DNA of 64,000 nt from Trinickia sp. Y13 (GCF_029522115.1 NZ_JAKWFK010000002.1:124001-188000), one strand, 5' to 3'. Counted from the stretch's first letter, positions 46,995 through 56,562 are shown. Translations and numbers: made by a program. Notes: generated by a model from the sequence alone, not told the origin.

Positions 46995-47837
46995 ATGTCA
47001 GAAACTTCAACGAGGCGAGGAGGCGTTCAGTTCTCCGGGGTGACGAAGCGCTTTCCCACGCGCGACGGCTCCGAGAAGACCGTACTGCGCGACGTCGATC
47101 TCGTCATTGAACCTGGTATGTTCTGCGCGGTAGTCGGACCGACAGGATGCGGAAAGTCAACGACGCTCACCCTCGCAGCGGGGCTTTATCGCCCGAGCGC
47201 CGGCGTCGTGCGCGTGTCGGACGAGATCGTGGACGGAATCACGAGCGGCGCCGGCTTCGTATTCCAAAGCGATGCGCTTCTACCATGGAAATCCATTCTC
47301 AAGAACGTCGCGCTCGGCCCGATCTTTCGCGGCGTGCCGAAGAAGGAGGCGACGCAGCAAGCGCGCGAATGGCTCCGCACCGTTGGCCTCGCGGGCTTCG
47401 AAGACTATTTCCCCTATCAGTTGTCGGGCGGCATGCGCAAGCGCGTGAGCCTCGCGGCCGCGCTCATCAATAAGCCGTCGATGCTGCTGATGGACGAACC
47501 GTTCTCTGCGCTCGACGTGCAAACGCGCGCCATCATGTCGAACGAGCTGCTCCGTCTGTGGGAGCGCACGCGCCCTTCCGTGATATTCGTCACGCACGAC
47601 CTGGAGGAAGCGATCGCACTGGCCGACCGCGTCGTCGTGATGACCGCTGGCCCCGCCACGGTTAAGGCCGTGTTCGACATCGATCTGCCGCGGCCCCGCG
47701 GAGAAGTGCAGGAAATCCGCTTCCACCCGCGTTTCCTCGATCTCTATCAACAAATCTGGGAGTCCCTGCGCGAGGAAGTGGAGCAAGCCTATTCGCGCAC
47801 GACGTCCGTTTCAAATCTCGAAGGGAGCGCGGCATGA
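46995..47837 (+). CDS. NitT/TauT-type ABC transporter ATPase
   Basis: The 280-residue ATPase has Walker A VGPTGCGKSTT, signature LSGGMRKRVSLAAAL, Walker B LLMDEPFSALD and switch His FVTHDLEEA. It belongs to the SsuB/TauB/NrtD class that imports nitrate, sulfonates, taurine or aromatic acids. Its stop overlaps the permease start (ATGA). The binding protein encoded two genes on supplies specificity. Confidence 0.9.
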   Translation: MSETSTRRGGVQFSGVTKRFPTRDGSEKTVLRDVDLVIEPGMFCAVVGPTGCGKSTTLTLAAGLYRPSAGVVRVSDEIVDGITSGAGFVFQSDALLPWKSILKNVALGPIFRGVPKKEATQQAREWLRTVGLAGFEDYFPYQLSGGMRKRVSLAAALINKPSMLLMDEPFSALDVQTRAIMSNELLRLWERTRPSVIFVTHDLEEAIALADRVVVMTAGPATVKAVFDIDLPRPRGEVQEIRFHPRFLDLYQQIWESLREEVEQAYSRTTSVSNLEGSAA

Positions 47838-48718
47838 CAAGCGTCAACTCCAGCGCGCAACTTAAAACCGCAAAGACTGACCCGGCCGATGTGGCGGGCA
47901 ACGCGCGGCGCAAAGCGCAGCGCCACAAAACACTCGTCTTGCTTGGACGAATCGGGCTACTCATCCTCATCGTAGGCGGCTGGCAGATCTCCACCGACTG
48001 GGGCCTCGTCGATCCTTTCTTCTTCGGTTCGCCAAGCGGCATCGTCTTGCGGCTCTTGGATTGGGCCCACAAGGGAACGGCCTACGGTTCGATCTGGCTG
48101 CAGATCTGGGTGACGCTGGAAGAGTCGCTGCTCGGCTTTCTCGTCGGCGTGGCTAGCGGCGTTTTCCTCGGCGTGCTCTTGGGCGAGATCCCCTATCTCG
48201 CTGACGTCGTCGGCCCCTACATCAAGGTCGTCAACGCGCTCCCCCGGATCGTGCTCGGCTCGGTCTTCGTCATGTGGCTCGGCCTCGGCATGCCGTCGAA
48301 GGTCGTGCTGGCGGCCGTCCTGGTGTTCTTCGTCGTTTTCTTCAATGCCTTCCAAGGCGTGCGCAGCGTCGATCGCAACTTGATCGCCAACGTCCGCATC
48401 CTCGGCGCGTCGCGCCTCCAGGTGACCTGGCACGTGGTCTTCCCTTCGGCCATGACGTGGATCATCGCGAGCCTGCACGTAGCGCTCGGCTTCTCGATCA
48501 TCGGCGCGATCGTCGGCGAATTCCTCGGTGCTCAGCGCGGCCTTGGGCTCGTGATCGCGACAGCACAAAACACGTTCGACGCCAATGGCGTATTCGGCGC
48601 GATGCTGATCATCGGTGTCGTTGCACTCAGCGCCGAAGTGATGATGGGCATGCTCGAGAAGAAGCTGCTCTCGTGGCAGCCGCCTTCGTCCGCCGACAGC
48701 AATCGAGCCGGCGTCTAA
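47834..48718 (+). CDS. NitT/TauT-type ABC transporter permease
   Basis: The 294-residue permease has six predicted transmembrane helices and a TauC/SsuC-like ATPase-contact loop (RNLIANVRILGASRLQVTWH). A cytoplasmic N-terminal tail of about 35 residues is Lys/Arg-rich. It forms a homodimeric channel with the preceding ATPase. It is followed by an 82-bp gap with a hairpin, then the binding-protein gene. Confidence 0.9.
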   Translation: MTSVNSSAQLKTAKTDPADVAGNARRKAQRHKTLVLLGRIGLLILIVGGWQISTDWGLVDPFFFGSPSGIVLRLLDWAHKGTAYGSIWLQIWVTLEESLLGFLVGVASGVFLGVLLGEIPYLADVVGPYIKVVNALPRIVLGSVFVMWLGLGMPSKVVLAAVLVFFVVFFNAFQGVRSVDRNLIANVRILGASRLQVTWHVVFPSAMTWIIASLHVALGFSIIGAIVGEFLGAQRGLGLVIATAQNTFDANGVFGAMLIIGVVALSAEVMMGMLEKKLLSWQPPSSADSNRAGV

Positions 48719-48756
48719 TATCGGTTGGACTGAAAACGTTTAGGACTACTTCATAA

Positions 48757-48777
48757 GAGATCCCGTCACGGGATCTC
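48757..48777 (+). promoter_or_regulatory. Stem-loop before the binding-protein gene
   Basis: GAGATCCCG (48757-48765) and CGGGATCTC (48769-48777) form a 9-bp stem with loop TCA. It lies 10 bp before the AAGGAG of the binding-protein gene. It may be an RNA-processing or stability element that raises the binding-protein level relative to the membrane subunits. Confidence 0.45.
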
Positions 48778-48800
48778 CAATAACCAAGGAGATGTGTTTT

Positions 48801-49850
48801 ATGAAACAGAAATCACGCACAACGGCATTGCTGGCGGGCCTGGCTTGTGCGGCCGGGGTATTCAGTTCGGCATGCATGGCAGCGCCGCTGCCGAAGGTTT
48901 CATTGATGGTGGGGGGAATCGACAAGCAAATCTATCTGCCCTATCAACTGGCCCAGAATCTGGGCTTCTTCAAAAAGTACGGCGTCGATATGGAGTTGAG
49001 CACCGAGCAAGCCGGCGGCGTCGGCGCTGAGGATGCCGTGATCTCGGGCCAGGTCGACATGGCCGGTGCGTGGTACGTCCATACGCTCGAGTTCCAGGAG
49101 CACGGCAAGAACGTCATCGGCATCGTCCAGTTGAGCGGTGCGCCGGGCGAGCGCGAGATGTGCACGCCGAGTTCGGGCGTGAAGACGCCAGCCGATTGGA
49201 AGGGCAAGACTGTCGGCGTGACTGACGTCGGTTCGGGCACCGATGACCTGACGCTGTATCTGGCGGCCCGCTATCACCTCACGTCGAAGGACTTCACACG
49301 AGTGGGCGTGGGCGCGGGTCCGACGCTGATCGGCGCGCTCAAGCACAATCGCATCGCCTGTGGGATGACCACGCAGCCGACCGTCAACGCCGTCGAGAAG
49401 ATGAAGCTCGGCTATTCCGCGATCGACCTTGCGACGGGCCCCGGTGTCAACAAGTGGCTCGGCGGCTATTGGCCGACGGCCACCGTACTCGCACGCGGGG
49501 AATGGGTGAAGGCGCATCCGACGGAGACGCAAGCCGTCGTCAACGCGATGGTCGCGACGATGCACTGGATCAACACACATAGCGCCGCCGATATCGCCGA
49601 TCATCTTCCGCCCGACTTCGTGAGCAATCAGTTATCGACGAAGCAGGAATACATCGATGCGCTGGCACAAGACAAAGGTCAATTCCTGCCCGACGGCATG
49701 ATGCCGAAAAACGGGCCGGATACTGTGCTGGCGGTCGAGAAGCTGGCCGGCAAGGTGACCAAGCCCATCGACCTCGATAAGACTTATACGAATGAGTACG
49801 TCATCAAGGCAAACGCGCTGCTCGCCAAGGACGCAAACGCAGGGAAATAA
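48801..49850 (+). CDS. Periplasmic binding protein of the NitT/TauT-type importer (SBP1)
   Basis: The 349-residue precursor has a signal peptide (TTALLAGLACAAGVFSSACMA) and a type II binding fold. It starts VSLMVGGIDKQIYLPYQLAQ and continues with NLGFFKKYGVDMEL, as in SsuA/NrtA/ThiY-type proteins. The ATG at 48801 has AAGGAG nine bases upstream. A paralogue lies behind the sensor kinase at 52367-53374. Porin type and binding-protein class together suggest an aromatic or aliphatic acid ligand, for example a phthalate-like compound. That is a guess. Confidence 0.88.
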   Translation: MKQKSRTTALLAGLACAAGVFSSACMAAPLPKVSLMVGGIDKQIYLPYQLAQNLGFFKKYGVDMELSTEQAGGVGAEDAVISGQVDMAGAWYVHTLEFQEHGKNVIGIVQLSGAPGEREMCTPSSGVKTPADWKGKTVGVTDVGSGTDDLTLYLAARYHLTSKDFTRVGVGAGPTLIGALKHNRIACGMTTQPTVNAVEKMKLGYSAIDLATGPGVNKWLGGYWPTATVLARGEWVKAHPTETQAVVNAMVATMHWINTHSAADIADHLPPDFVSNQLSTKQEYIDALAQDKGQFLPDGMMPKNGPDTVLAVEKLAGKVTKPIDLDKTYTNEYVIKANALLAKDANAGK

Positions 49851-50246
49851 CGGATTGCTCTACACCCCGGGGGCACGTAAATTGCATTAAGCCCCTCCCG
49901 CGCACCAGAGAAGCCAGGCCGATAGGGATATTCGCACCGCGCGAATATCCCGACGCGTTAAGCCGCTGATCGCGGCGGCGAATCACGGAAAATCCATACC
50001 ACGCCGTTCGGTATGAGGCCTGCGAAACGCGTTCATCGCGCGAGCCGCGGAGGAGACAAGCCGTTCAGATCGCGTTTCATCGCCCGAGGCGCTACCGCCT
50101 CGGGATTCGACGCTTCTGCATCGCTCCGTTTTCGTTCGCGCGCGCTAGCCGATGCGCACTGACATCGCCTCGTAAGGGGCGCGCGAGGTTTGCGTCTTCG
50201 GATACGTAACCCGCTCGTAATTTGCATCATACGTTGGGTTGCCTCG
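49851..50246. other. Intergenic region between SBP1 and the two-component genes
   Basis: This 396-bp region holds two perfect hairpins: GGGATATTCGC-ACCGC-GCGAATATCCC (49925-49951, 11-bp stem) and CCCGAGGCG-CTAC-CGCCTCGGG (50083-50104, 9-bp stem). Neither has a T-tract. The first probably ends the transporter transcript. The promoter of the regulator gene should lie after 50150 but was not clearly identified. Confidence 0.55.
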
Positions 50247-50924
50247 ATGAAACTATTGCTCGTAGAAGACAACGTGGAGTTTGCGCTTTGGCTCAGCAAG
50301 GCGCTCCAAGCCGAACGATTCACCGTCGAGTGCGTGCATGACGGTTCGGCTGCGATCGATCGGCTTGGCCAGGCGCAGTACGATCTATTGCTGCTCGATC
50401 TTCGCCTGCCCGGCATGGATGGGCGCAACGTCCTAAGCAGCCTTCGACGACGCCGCAACGATACGCCGGTGCTCGTCGTCACAGCGAACGCATCCGTCGA
50501 CGCAAAAGTCGACTGTCTTGATCTAGGCGCGGACGACTACGTCGGCAAGCCGTTCGAGATGCGCGAACTCGTCGCCCGCATCAAGGCGCTGATCAGACGC
50601 CGCGGCCGCAGCAGCCAATCGATTGTCCAATGCGCAGATCTCCAATTCGATCTCGATACCCATGAGTTCCGTGCCGCGGGCCAGTCGCTCGAGTTGACGC
50701 TGCGCGAGCACCATGTTCTCGAAACGCTAATGCTGCGGCAAGGCAAGACGGTCACCAAGGCTCAACTCATGGTGAAGGTGTTCGATATCGGCAGCGAAGC
50801 GAGCGAGAACGCCATCGAAACCTACGTGCACCGGCTGCGCCGCAAGCTGACAGGTTCGCAAGCGCGCATTCTCACCTTGCGCGGGCTCGGATACCTGCTG
50901 CGCGACGCCAATGCCACGACATGA
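50247..50924 (+). CDS. OmpR-family response regulator (TctD-like)
   Basis: The 225-residue protein has a receiver domain with phosphoacceptor Asp51 (LLLLDLRLPGMDG), acidic pocket Glu7/Asp8 and invariant Lys (VGKPFEM). A winged-helix OmpR-type DNA-binding domain follows (residues 130-222, NAIETYVHRLRRKL). The ATG at 50247 is chosen because the receiver begins there. Upstream codons add a non-family leader. It overlaps the kinase start by 4 bp. It probably activates the adjacent porin and importer genes. Confidence 0.92.
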   Translation: MKLLLVEDNVEFALWLSKALQAERFTVECVHDGSAAIDRLGQAQYDLLLLDLRLPGMDGRNVLSSLRRRRNDTPVLVVTANASVDAKVDCLDLGADDYVGKPFEMRELVARIKALIRRRGRSSQSIVQCADLQFDLDTHEFRAAGQSLELTLREHHVLETLMLRQGKTVTKAQLMVKVFDIGSEASENAIETYVHRLRRKLTGSQARILTLRGLGYLLRDANATT

Positions 50925-52294
50925 ATCAGTTGCGCGTACGGTTGCTGTTGTGGGTGCTCGTGCCCATGACGCTGGTGCTGGCGTTGATGGCCGTCCTCTC
51001 CTGGCAGAACGCGCGGCGTACCGCCCTGCTCGTGCAAGATCGGCGTTTGCTGGCATCGGCCGAAGTCATGGCCGGCGCAGTGGGTTGGCAGCAGGGTAGG
51101 CTGAGCACCGAGACGCCCCCCGCCGCGCTCCAAATGTTCGCGTCACGCGAGCGCGATCGCGTCTACTTTCAAGTGCGTGCGGTGCCGGGCGAGGTGCTGG
51201 CTGGCTGGCCCGACCTCGCGAAGGGCGATCCGACGGCCGGCAACGCGCCCCGTTACAGCGACATTCAATATCACGGCGGCGCGTTGCGCATGGTGACGAT
51301 GACTCGCCATTTATATCGCGACGGCCGCACGAGCGCTGTCCTTGTCAGCGTGGCCGAAAGCCGCCATGCCTACTTTCATCTTCTCGGCACGTTGTGGCGG
51401 CCCGTGCTCGTTCAAGAGTCGGCGTTGCTCGCCCTCGCGTTAGCGCTGATGGTGATCGGCCTCACGCTCGAGCTGAAGCCGCTCTTGATACTGCGCAGAG
51501 ACCTGCAGGCGCGCGAAGCGGACGATCTAACCCCGCTCGGCACGATGCAGCTTCAACGAGAGCTGCGCCCCATCGTCGAAACCATCAATCAGTACGCGAC
51601 TCGCCTCACCGCACAGGTCAATATTCAAAAGCGCTTCATTGCCGATGCCGCCCATCAATTGCGCACGCCCGTGGCCCTCATGAGCACGCAACTCGATTAC
51701 GCGGCGCACCTGTCCAAGGATCCCGAACTCAGCGAAACCTTGCGTGCGGTGCGCGCCTGTGCGCGCCGCCAGAAAGACCTCATCAATCAATTGCTGAGCC
51801 TGTCTCACGCGGAGTCGAGCCGCGGCGCGAATCTGCCGCGCAAGAAGGCGAGCCTGCTCCATCTTGCGCAAGATGTGCTGGTCGACTTGTCCGTCCTCGC
51901 CGACGACAAGGGCATCGATCTGGGCCTGAGCGCGGCGAGTACCGAAGCGTCGATATGGACCTATCCGACACTGTTGCACGCCATGCTCTTCAACCTGGTG
52001 GATAACGCCGTGCGCTATACCCCGCACGGCGGCCGCGTTACGGTTCACGTCGGGTCCGACGGCGAAGGCGCGATACTGCAAGTCGACGATACCGGGCCCG
52101 GCATTCCCGATACGCTCAAAGCCCGCGTGTTCGAACGCTTCAGCCGCGGCAGCATGTCCGACAACGACGGCTTCGGCCTCGGCCTGGCGATCGTCAGCGA
52201 GGCGGCCAAAGCATGCGGCGCTCAGATCGAGCTCGCGACGCGCCCCGGCGGCGGACTCAGCGCAATCGTGCGACTGCCCGCCAGCGAAACCTAA
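50921..52294 (+). CDS. Sensor histidine kinase (TctE-like)
   Basis: The 457-residue kinase has TM1 (LLLWVLVPMTLVLALMAVL) and a small periplasmic domain of about 120 residues (2CSK_N type). TM2 is near residues 165-185. The dimerisation domain has His245 (DAAHQLRTP), and the ATPase domain has the N box NLVDNAVRYTP, G1 DTGPGIP and G2 GFGLGLAIV. The TctE class often senses through contact with a periplasmic binding protein, and one is encoded 72 bp downstream. It is translationally coupled to the regulator. Confidence 0.92.
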   Translation: MNQLRVRLLLWVLVPMTLVLALMAVLSWQNARRTALLVQDRRLLASAEVMAGAVGWQQGRLSTETPPAALQMFASRERDRVYFQVRAVPGEVLAGWPDLAKGDPTAGNAPRYSDIQYHGGALRMVTMTRHLYRDGRTSAVLVSVAESRHAYFHLLGTLWRPVLVQESALLALALALMVIGLTLELKPLLILRRDLQAREADDLTPLGTMQLQRELRPIVETINQYATRLTAQVNIQKRFIADAAHQLRTPVALMSTQLDYAAHLSKDPELSETLRAVRACARRQKDLINQLLSLSHAESSRGANLPRKKASLLHLAQDVLVDLSVLADDKGIDLGLSAASTEASIWTYPTLLHAMLFNLVDNAVRYTPHGGRVTVHVGSDGEGAILQVDDTGPGIPDTLKARVFERFSRGSMSDNDGFGLGLAIVSEAAKACGAQIELATRPGGGLSAIVRLPASET

Positions 52295-52366
52295 GCGCTG
52301 CACGAGACGTCGCACGCCTCGCCCCACCGCGCCGAAGCAGATCCGATACAAGATGGAGAGACGACA

Positions 52367-53374
52367 ATGAGTACCTCAAGAGGCGTGGCCGCCATGGCCG
52401 CGATCATGATCGGGATATGCTCGGCGAGCGCCGCTCACGCTCAGGAGAAGATCACCATCATGGTGGGCGGCATGGATAAGGTCATCTATTTGCCCGCGAT
52501 CCTCACGACACGGCTCGGCTATTTCGCGCAGCAAGGATTGGACGTCGATGTCGTGACCGAACCGGCCGGCGTCGATGCCGAAGATGAAATGATCGCGGGG
52601 GCGGTGCAAGGCGTCGTAGGGTTCTACGATCACACGATAGACTTGCAGAGCGAAGGGACTGAAGTGGAATCGCTCGTTCAGTTCACCACGGTTCCGGGGG
52701 AAGTGGAACTCGTTGCCACATCGCACACCGCCGAAATCAAAACGCCGGCCAATTTCAAGGGGCAATCGCTCGGCATAACGGGCTTGGGCTCTTCCACCGA
52801 TTTTCTCACTCGGTATTTGGCGAAGAAATCCGGACTTCGGAGGAACGACTATCGACTCGTGCCTGTCGATGCGGGCAAGACGTTCATCGACGCCATGCGG
52901 CGCCAGCGCATCGTTGCGGGAATGACGACTGATCCCACCGCGTCGGAATTGCTCTCCAGCGGCGAAGCCAAGATTCTTATCGATCTGAGAACCGAAGCGG
53001 GCACAAGAAACGCACTGGGCGGCATCTATCCCGCCGGATGTCTTTACATGTCTAATGCTTGGGTCGACGAGCATCGCGACGAAGCCGGCAAGCTCGTCAA
53101 CGCCTTCGTCCGAACGTTGCGGTACATCCGTACCCATAGCGCCGAGCAGATCGTCGCCCAATTGCCGCCGAGTTATTACAAGGGAAAGAAGGCGCTCTAC
53201 GTGGCTGCGCTCAAGGCCTTTAAGCCGATGTTCTCAGCCGACGGCCGCATGCCGGACGGCGGACCGCAAGCAGTGCTTGCGCTGCTCTCGACGATCGATC
53301 CCGACACGAAGACGACCGACATCGACTTATCGAAAACGTACACGACCGCGTTCGTGGATTCGGCTAATAAGTAG
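52367..53374 (+). CDS. Second NitT/TauT-type binding protein (SBP2), beside the sensor kinase
   Basis: The 335-residue precursor has a signal peptide (AAMAAIMIGICSASAAHA). The mature protein opens ITIMVGGMDKVIYLPAILTT, paralogous to SBP1 (VGGIDKQIYLPYQL). Both share EPAGV/EQAGGV-AEDxxIxG, a central NALGGIYP/NKWLGGYWP element and the C-terminal IDLSKTYTTAFV pattern. No permease or ATPase follows it. Its position directly after the kinase suggests a dedicated sensing role, or an alternative specificity subunit for the single transporter. Confidence 0.88.
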   Translation: MSTSRGVAAMAAIMIGICSASAAHAQEKITIMVGGMDKVIYLPAILTTRLGYFAQQGLDVDVVTEPAGVDAEDEMIAGAVQGVVGFYDHTIDLQSEGTEVESLVQFTTVPGEVELVATSHTAEIKTPANFKGQSLGITGLGSSTDFLTRYLAKKSGLRRNDYRLVPVDAGKTFIDAMRRQRIVAGMTTDPTASELLSSGEAKILIDLRTEAGTRNALGGIYPAGCLYMSNAWVDEHRDEAGKLVNAFVRTLRYIRTHSAEQIVAQLPPSYYKGKKALYVAALKAFKPMFSADGRMPDGGPQAVLALLSTIDPDTKTTDIDLSKTYTTAFVDSANK

Positions 53375-53468
53375 GAAGTAGGCGTAAACCGCAGGATTGC
53401 GCGACAGCCAGTCGTCAGGTTGCGTGGCCTAACATCGTCGTCCTGTATTCGGTTCAACAGGATTTACG

Positions 53469-53879
53469 ATGCGAGACGAGAAAGTCGCGCCGCCGCTCGA
53501 AGTTAGCGATGCGCTGCGGCAGCGGCAAGGGCCTGCCGATGCTGCGTCAATCGATGATTCCAAAGCGGCGCACTATCTGATTCCGGGGCTCACTCATCGG
53601 GGGTACGCATTCCGGCCGTCCGACTGGGCCGAGCGACTCTCCGGCGTCGTCGCCCTTTTCGTCGACGAGCGTGCGGCGCAAACGGGTGTGCAACGGCGGC
53701 AATTCGCCCGCCCCGTCATGCATGACGGCATCAAATCCTTGCTGATCGACGCGACGCTACGCGATGCATGCCCGGGCGCTTTCGCATTCCTTTCTAGTTT
53801 TGCGATCGAAAACGGCTTAGCCATGCATGCTCGCACGCTTGAGAACGGATGTGTCATGCCTTACCCGTCACCTTGCTGA
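53469..53879 (+). CDS. DUF3579-family protein
   Basis: The 136-residue soluble protein matches the DUF3579 pattern common in Burkholderiales. GLTHRGYAFRPSDWAERLSG (residues 40-59) is followed by RPVMHDGIKSLLIDATLRD and FAFLSSFAIENGLAM. No function is known for the family. The N-terminal 35 residues and the C-terminal extension after residue 118 are not part of the conserved core. AGGA lies six bases before the ATG. No obvious operon partner. Confidence 0.8.
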   Translation: MRDEKVAPPLEVSDALRQRQGPADAASIDDSKAAHYLIPGLTHRGYAFRPSDWAERLSGVVALFVDERAAQTGVQRRQFARPVMHDGIKSLLIDATLRDACPGAFAFLSSFAIENGLAMHARTLENGCVMPYPSPC

Positions 53880-54023
53880 ATCGAAGCTTCGCTTCGACCA
53901 CCGTCGGCGTGCCTGGATAGCGAAAAGGTCCGCTTAAGGCCATACCCGCCAAACTGGCGCACCGTCTAACCAACCCTTACCCGACGCCGACGATTCATTG
54001 CCATTTATTTCAGGAAGCCGATC

Positions 54024-55463
54024 TTGCGCCTCTCCCCTCTCACCGTCGCACGGCGGCGCCGCGTAGCAGCGGCGCTTGCCCGAAGCTTCGGGCGTCTGCT
54101 CCCGGTCTCGTTCGCACTGCTGCTGGCGGCCTGCACGTGGTACCGCTCGGCACCGCTGACGCAGCATGCTACGTCCACCACGGCCGACGCGTTGGCACGC
54201 ATTCGAATCGATCCTTCGACCATGCCGTTGACGTCCCTCGCCGCCCATCGTTTCGACCCCTCTCACGGACTCGACATCGAAGATGTGGCGATGCTCGCCG
54301 TCGTCGACAATCCCGACTTGAAGCTTGCCCGCGACGATCTAGGGATCGCTCGTGCTCAAGCCTTCTCCGCCGGGCTACTGCCTGATCCGCAGTTGAGCGC
54401 ATCGAGCGACTATCCCGGTTCGGCCGGTTTCTCGCGCGCGTTCAGTTACGGTTTGAGCATGGACCTGATGGCGGTCGTCACGCGCGGCGCGAACCAGCGC
54501 TCGGCCGAGGCGAACGTCGCGAAGATCGATCTGGCGTTGCTTTGGCAGGAATGGCAAATCATTGCGCAAGCCAAGCAGTTGTACCTGAAGGCGCGTCTGT
54601 CGGAGCAAACGCTGCCGCTATTGCAACAACAATTCGATCTCGCTCGACAGCGCTACGAGCGCACCGAGCGGGCGCTGGAAACGCACGACCTGACGGAAGA
54701 TGCCGCGGCCACGGCGCAGCTCGCCTATAGCGACGCACGCAAGCAATACGACGAAGCAGAGCGCACCGCCGGACAGATGCACCACGATCTCAACGCGCTG
54801 CTTGGATTGTCGCCCGACGTGCAGTTGCCGCTGATCGGCCCCGACGACAGCGCCCCGGTCGACGACAACGCCATCGACGCCGCCGTAGCGGCCTTGCCCA
54901 AGCGCCGGCCGGACCTCATCGCGTTGCAAGCCGGCTATGCGTCACAAGAGGAAAAATACCGCGCGGCGGTGCTGAACCAGTTTCCGAGCCTATCGGTCGG
55001 CTTCGTGCGGGCGCGCGATACATCGCAAACCTACACGAGCGGCTTTCAAATCAGCCTATCGCTGCCCATCTTCAACCGCAACCGCGGCAACATCGCGATC
55101 GAACGCGCGACGCGCACGAGGTTACGCGACGAATACCAGATACGCTTGAATGAGGCCTACGCCGATGTCGCGCACTTGCGGGCCGACACCGCGATCCTCG
55201 ATCGCGAGCTGCAGCGCGCTCAAAGCACGTTGCCTAGCGCCGAGCATGCGGCGCGCGATGCCGGACGATCGTATGCCCAGCACGATTTGACGCTTGGGGC
55301 CTACGCCGACGCAAAAGGTGCAGCGCTCGCCAAACGCATCGACGTCGCGACGCTGCGCGAATCGCTCGCGGAACAGCGCATCGCCTTACAAGCACTGCTC
55401 GGCAGTGCAATCCCCGACACCTTGTCCTCCCAAGCAAGCTTTACCGAATCCCATGCGAAATAA
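54024..55463 (+). CDS. Outer-membrane efflux lipoprotein (TolC/OMF family)
   Basis: The 479-residue protein has a lipoprotein signal ending LLLAACTW. The mature part contains two OEP repeats rich in long coiled-coil helices (LYLKARLSEQTLPLLQQQFD; LNEAYADVAHLRADTAILDR). It would form the trimeric exit duct of a tripartite pump. The start is a TTG at 54024, supported by AGGAAG six bases upstream and by the signal peptide directly following. No in-frame ATG is nearby. It overlaps the fusion protein gene by 11 bp, so the three pump genes form one operon. Confidence 0.88.
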   Translation: MRLSPLTVARRRRVAAALARSFGRLLPVSFALLLAACTWYRSAPLTQHATSTTADALARIRIDPSTMPLTSLAAHRFDPSHGLDIEDVAMLAVVDNPDLKLARDDLGIARAQAFSAGLLPDPQLSASSDYPGSAGFSRAFSYGLSMDLMAVVTRGANQRSAEANVAKIDLALLWQEWQIIAQAKQLYLKARLSEQTLPLLQQQFDLARQRYERTERALETHDLTEDAAATAQLAYSDARKQYDEAERTAGQMHHDLNALLGLSPDVQLPLIGPDDSAPVDDNAIDAAVAALPKRRPDLIALQAGYASQEEKYRAAVLNQFPSLSVGFVRARDTSQTYTSGFQISLSLPIFNRNRGNIAIERATRTRLRDEYQIRLNEAYADVAHLRADTAILDRELQRAQSTLPSAEHAARDAGRSYAQHDLTLGAYADAKGAALAKRIDVATLRESLAEQRIALQALLGSAIPDTLSSQASFTESHAK

Positions 55464-56562
55464 TCTTTTGTCGATGCGCTTGCAGCGCTTGACGACGAGC
55501 CTGGCCGCCGCCGTATTTTGCATGGCCGGAGGGATGCTCAACGCGCACGCCGCCGACGCCGATCCCGCTACCGGAACCGTTGCGGTCCAAACCGTGCCGG
55601 CCCAGCGCGGGCCGATCGCACAGCCCGTGCGTGCCTACGGTATCGTCTCGGCATCTGGTGCGAGTGTGACCACCGTGACGCTACCGTACGGCACTCACAT
55701 CGCGCGCCTGCTCGTACAAGCGGGTCAAACCGTCAAGCGCGGCGCGCCGCTCTCCACCGTCACGGCCGATCCGTCCGCCGTGCTCGCCGCGTCGCAAGCG
55801 AAAAGCGCACTCGCCTTCGCGCAGAGCGAGCTCTCGCGAACACAGTCGCTTTTCGACAACGCGCTCGCGACCGCCTCGCAACTCTCCGCGGCGAAAAAGG
55901 GCGTGGCCGATGCGCGCGATGCTCTGGACGCCCAACGACGCATGGGCGTCGGCGCCGGCATCACGACGATTTACGCGCCAATCGGCGGTGTCGTGCTGCA
56001 GGTGTCGGTGTCGCAAGGCGATCAGGTCCCCGCGGGCGCGGCCATCATGCAGATCGCGCAGACCGACATCGGCACGGCATCGCACGCCAACGTGATGCTC
56101 AGCGTCGAGCCCGACGATGTCGCCACCGTCCATGCGGGAGACACAGTGACGGTGCATGGATTGTCGAGCGCGCTCTCGCAAGCGGCGATCTCGGGCCGAG
56201 TCACGGTGGTCGGTGCGGCGCTCGACAGCCAGAGCCAACTCGTCGACGTGGGCGCCACCGTCCCGCTCCGCGGCACGCCGTTCATGCCCGGTACCCACGT
56301 AAGCGCCGATATCGCCACCCAAGCCGGTACGCATTGGATCGTGCCGCGCTCCTGCGTCCTGACCGACGATCAGGGCGCCTATCTCTTTCAGGTCGCCCCG
56401 AATCAAAAAGCCAAACGCGTTAGCGTGCGCATCGCAGTCGAAGACGGCCAGCGCTACGGCGTGGACGGCGCGCTCGACGCCGCCTTGCCCGTGGTCGCCA
56501 TGGGCAACTACGAGCTGAAGGACGGCATGAGCGTGCGTCGCGCGGGAGGCGCCGCTCGATGA
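55453..56562 (+). CDS. RND efflux periplasmic adaptor (membrane fusion protein)
   Basis: The 369-residue precursor has a signal peptide (TTSLAAAVFCMAGGMLNAHA). A lipoyl/biotinyl-like hairpin is seen at VRAYGIVSASGASV...ARLLVQAGQTVKRGAPL, followed by a helical hairpin (SALAFAQSELSRTQSLFDNA) and beta-barrel and membrane-proximal domains. It bridges the OMF and RND subunits. Helices are shorter than in AcrA. Start codons at 55453 or 55474 are possible. Its stop overlaps the RND start (ATGA). Confidence 0.88.
   Translation: MRNNLLSMRLQRLTTSLAAAVFCMAGGMLNAHAADADPATGTVAVQTVPAQRGPIAQPVRAYGIVSASGASVTTVTLPYGTHIARLLVQAGQTVKRGAPLSTVTADPSAVLAASQAKSALAFAQSELSRTQSLFDNALATASQLSAAKKGVADARDALDAQRRMGVGAGITTIYAPIGGVVLQVSVSQGDQVPAGAAIMQIAQTDIGTASHANVMLSVEPDDVATVHAGDTVTVHGLSSALSQAAISGRVTVVGAALDSQSQLVDVGATVPLRGTPFMPGTHVSADIATQAGTHWIVPRSCVLTDDQGAYLFQVAPNQKAKRVSVRIAVEDGQRYGVDGALDAALPVVAMGNYELKDGMSVRRAGGAAR

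Noticed and set aside
53375-53468. Additional permease or ATPase genes for the second binding protein
   Set aside because: The gap is 94 bp and is followed by an unrelated DUF3579 gene; SBP2 has no transporter of its own here.
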